DNA of 64,000 nt from Thiohalocapsa sp963698775 (GTDB lineage: Bacteria > Pseudomonadota > Gammaproteobacteria > Chromatiales > Chromatiaceae). Under the pieces are notes generated by a model. It was not told where the DNA came from, did no database searches, and saw nothing but the letters and a program-made list of their open reading frames with translations. Shown here piece by piece: positions 61,396 to 64,000 of this stretch (within the stretch, counting starts at the first letter, position 1; each line of letters begins with the position of its first letter). The DNA is taken from NCBI GenBank assembly GCA_963698775.1, contig CAVOSE010000017.1, positions 1 to 64,000 of the forward strand, read 5' to 3'. Made by a program: the position numbers and the translations under genes.

Positions 61396-64000
61396 ATGCC
61401 CACGCTGCATCGTAGAACAGCTTTCCTCGTCGGTCTGGCCAGCCTGCTGATGTGCGTTGCGGCGATTGCCGACACGACCGATCCGGCTGCCTCGCCGCCC
61501 TCACCCGCCGAGCCCGAATCGGCACCACCGACGAGCACCCCCAGCGCGGGACCGGCAAGCCTGCCGCCAGCCCCGAACATGCTCGACGACCAGCGCCTGG
61601 CGCCCGTCATCAGCCCTTATACAACGCCCTATCTCCGTCCCGCCCTTAGGGCCGCTGCCCCGGCCGACAGCCAGTTTGATGCGGACCCGGATGCCGAGCC
61701 ACTGTGGGTGCTGCCCGAACATCTGATCCCGAAGACCCCGACCGGCATTCCTGGGGCACGGATGACGCGCGACCGCGGTTACCTGGATTCCCCCGAGACC
61801 ATCGACGGCATTGCAACCGAGCCGCTGATTCGCGACTCGGGACGCCTCGACGAGGGACTTGGCTGGGATTATTGCGGCCCGCGCACGCGACGCTCACCAG
61901 CCACCCCAGAGCCCGCCTCACCCGCCAAAGGCGACCCTATCGACGTGGACGCGGGCGGATTGACCTACCGACAGGACACCGATGTGATCGACGCCACCGG
62001 CGGCGTCACGCTGGCACGCACGGGGCAGCGTGTCGAGGCCGACAGCATCAGCTACAACCGGCGCACCGGCGATGTGCTCACCAACGGTTATACCTATCTG
62101 GAGTATCCCCGCGTTCGCATCCTGGGCATCGACGCGAAGTTGAATCTCGACAACAACCAGGGGCGCATCGACAATGCCCAGTATCGACTCAGCGGTCCGA
62201 TCAATCTGCGCGGGCGCGCGGACGTCGCACATATCGACAGCCCTGAAGTGACGCGATACGACAAGATGACGTACACCACCTGCCCTCCCGGCAGCGACAC
62301 CTGGACCCTGCGCGCCAGCACGCTCAAGCTCGACCAAGACACCGGCCGCGGGACGGCAACCAACGCGCGGTTGCGCATCCGCGGCATCCCCGTGCTGTAT
62401 ACGCCGTACATCGACTTCCCCATCGACGACCGCCGCAAGAGCGGGTTTTTGATGCCGTCCATCGGTTCATCCGATGCAAATGGCTTCGAGGTCATCACGC
62501 CCTACTATTGGAATATCGCACCAAACATGGATGCGACCCTGTACCCTCGTTACATGAGTGAACGCGGTCTCATGCTGGGTGGCGAGTTCCGGTATCTGAC
62601 CCCTCGTGACAAAGGTACTATCAACGCCGAGGTCATCCCCAACGACGCCCTGTATGAGGACGGCGCCACCCGCGCCGCCTTCAGCTTCGACCAGGAAGGC
62701 CTCTTTTTTAAGCGGTTAAGAACCGCAATCGACTACAGCGTCGTCAGCGACGACCAGTATTTGCAGGATCTAGGCAACAACATCGACGCCACCAGCACCC
62801 GTTACCTGACACAGCGGGGAGACGTCACCTATCTCGGCCAAGGATGGTCATTGTTGACTCGGGTCCAAGCGTTCCAGACCGTCGACGAGACCCTGAATCC
62901 AGGCTCACGCCCCTATGGTCGTCTGCCACAACTGCTGTTCACGTTGCGCCCACGCACCCTCGGTCCGGGTCTGGTCGCGGGCATGGACGCGGAGTACGAC
63001 TTCTTCGATCACAACCACAAGGTCCACGGCCAGCGCGTATCGATGCTGCCAAGTCTGAGTTGGCCGCTGCGACGCAGCTACGGCCACATCATCCCCAGCG
63101 CCAAGCTGCATCTGTCGAACTATGCGCTGACGGATCAGGTCGCGGACCTGCCATCCGACCCCAGCCATGCCATCCCGACCGTTGATGTCGACAGCAAGCT
63201 GATCCTCGAGCGCGATCTGTCCTGGCTCGGCACGGCGTCGCTGCAGACCCTGGAGCCGCGCCTCTATTATCTCTACACCCCTTACGTCGACCAGAGCGAA
63301 ACGCCGGTCTTCGACAGCTCCGAGCTGACGTTCAGCTTCTCGAACCTGTTCCGCAGCAACCGCTTCACGGGCCGCGACCGGATTGGCGACGCCAATCAGC
63401 TGACGGCGGCCCTGACATCGCGCACCCTGCGCGCCGACAACGGCGACGAATTGTTCCGCCTGAGTCTGGGTCAGATCTTCTATTTCGCCGATCGCCGCGT
63501 TCAGATTAGAGGCCCGGAAGAGACCACCGAACGGTCGCCCTATACCGGTGAGCTGGCGGCCAATCTTTTCGAAAACTGGTACGGCCGTGCCAGCTTCGAA
63601 TGGGACCCGAACCTGGAAGAGGAACAGTGGCAGCGCCGCACGCTGCAACTGGAATATCGCCACCCGGAAGATCGCATCTTCAACTTCGCCTATCGCGCAG
63701 ACGACAGCGTGCCCGAGCCCAACCGCTACGAAAATACCGACATGTCCTTTCGCCTCCCCATGGGCAATCGGGTCGAGATCGTCGGCCGTTGGCTGTATTC
63801 GATGCTGTATGACGAGACCGTGGACGCCTTCGCCGGCATCGAATACGGCAAGTGCTGCTGGCGGGTGCGCCTGCTCGGCCGCCACTTCAAGCGCAGCACG
63901 GACGACCCGGCGAGCATGTCCGTGATGCTGCAGGTCGAGTTGGCGGGCCTCGGCGCCATCGGCAACCCTATCGGGAAATTCTTGGAAAAAGAGATCTATG
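61396..64000 (+). CDS. lptD: LPS-assembly protein LptD, 3' end outside the window
   Basis: LptD is the outer-membrane beta-barrel that inserts lipopolysaccharide. The open frame from ATG 61396 runs to the window end (868 codons seen, no stop). A signal peptide (TAFLVGLASLLMCVAAIA) leads into a Pro-rich stretch, then the LptA/OstA-like N-terminal domain (about 175-300; DVDAGGLTYRQDTDVI, GGVTLARTGQRVEADS) and the barrel. Cysteines in DYCGP, TTCPPG and GKCCWR fit the four cysteines of LptD's disulfide pattern. It is divergent from amgK; surA and pdxA often follow in relatives. Confidence 0.95.
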   Translation, partial: MPTLHRRTAFLVGLASLLMCVAAIADTTDPAASPPSPAEPESAPPTSTPSAGPASLPPAPNMLDDQRLAPVISPYTTPYLRPALRAAAPADSQFDADPDAEPLWVLPEHLIPKTPTGIPGARMTRDRGYLDSPETIDGIATEPLIRDSGRLDEGLGWDYCGPRTRRSPATPEPASPAKGDPIDVDAGGLTYRQDTDVIDATGGVTLARTGQRVEADSISYNRRTGDVLTNGYTYLEYPRVRILGIDAKLNLDNNQGRIDNAQYRLSGPINLRGRADVAHIDSPEVTRYDKMTYTTCPPGSDTWTLRASTLKLDQDTGRGTATNARLRIRGIPVLYTPYIDFPIDDRRKSGFLMPSIGSSDANGFEVITPYYWNIAPNMDATLYPRYMSERGLMLGGEFRYLTPRDKGTINAEVIPNDALYEDGATRAAFSFDQEGLFFKRLRTAIDYSVVSDDQYLQDLGNNIDATSTRYLTQRGDVTYLGQGWSLLTRVQAFQTVDETLNPGSRPYGRLPQLLFTLRPRTLGPGLVAGMDAEYDFFDHNHKVHGQRVSMLPSLSWPLRRSYGHIIPSAKLHLSNYALTDQVADLPSDPSHAIPTVDVDSKLILERDLSWLGTASLQTLEPRLYYLYTPYVDQSETPVFDSSELTFSFSNLFRSNRFTGRDRIGDANQLTAALTSRTLRADNGDELFRLSLGQIFYFADRRVQIRGPEETTERSPYTGELAANLFENWYGRASFEWDPNLEEEQWQRRTLQLEYRHPEDRIFNFAYRADDSVPEPNRYENTDMSFRLPMGNRVEIVGRWLYSMLYDETVDAFAGIEYGKCCWRVRLLGRHFKRSTDDPASMSVMLQVELAGLGAIGNPIGKFLEKEIY

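Noticed and set aside
1..64000. tRNA, rRNA, CRISPR array or complete insertion sequence
   Set aside because: I looked for T-loop patterns, regularly spaced repeats and transposase motifs in the gaps and found none I could support.

Overview
The window looks like chromosomal DNA from a GC-rich gammaproteobacterium, most probably a sulfur oxidiser of the Chromatiales type. The reasons are a flavocytochrome c sulfide dehydrogenase (fccAB), a DsrC-family protein, and the gene orders radC-rpmB-rpmG / coaBC-dut-algC-argB and yggU-yggT-proC-yggS-rdgB-rph / yicC-gmk-rpoZ-spoT. The taxonomic call is inference from gene content. I see no tRNA, rRNA, CRISPR array, prophage or complete insertion sequence.

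Layout. 1-6.5 kb is a respiratory/sulfur locus: a 3'-truncated accessory gene, fccB and fccA, a frameshifted Sco copper chaperone with a small exported protein upstream (all minus), then a DsrC-like protein lacking both catalytic cysteines, a membrane-tail fragment and an orphan nosD (plus). A perfect FNR/Anr/Dnr-type box lies between the divergent halves and a near-perfect one precedes fccA, so the locus may be switched on at low oxygen. 6.9-17.7 kb is housekeeping: DUF1835 protein, rpmG, rpmB, radC, coaBC, dut, an AlgC with a large membrane sensor-like N-terminus, argB, a DUF4124 coiled-coil protein, pyrE and a TauE/SafE membrane protein. 17.7-24.9 kb holds yggU, yggT, proC, yggS, rdgB, rph, a stand-alone Ser/Thr kinase, yicC and gmk. 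24.9-27.3 kb is a decaying insertion between gmk and rpoZ with two intact antitoxin genes, two damaged toxins and a dockerin-like tail. 27.3-33.8 kb carries rpoZ, spoT, a fatty-acid desaturase and hyuA.

33.8-46.6 kb has small exported proteins, an SCP2-like protein, dsbA, ubiA, recG, yjbQ, mltB, ridA, purC and pta. 46.8-54.6 kb is more accessory: DUF4124, DUF29, an intracellular GH13 amylase with an N-terminal starch-binding-like domain, an HTH-ferredoxin-flavin reductase fusion, a 63-aa protein, a frameshifted photolyase and a SpoIIAA-like protein. 54.7-64 kb contains a frameshifted ychF, a GDP-mannose enzyme, an MliC-like protein, purD, amgK and the start of lptD, which runs off the window.

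Three genes (sco, phr, ychF) each carry a net +1 frameshift and otherwise look intact. This points to residual single-base insertion errors in the assembly as much as to real pseudogenes. Short palindromic REP-like elements recur in intergenic gaps (1-58, 6751-6810, 30208-30266, 40905-41016, 55992-56019, 38189-38306).
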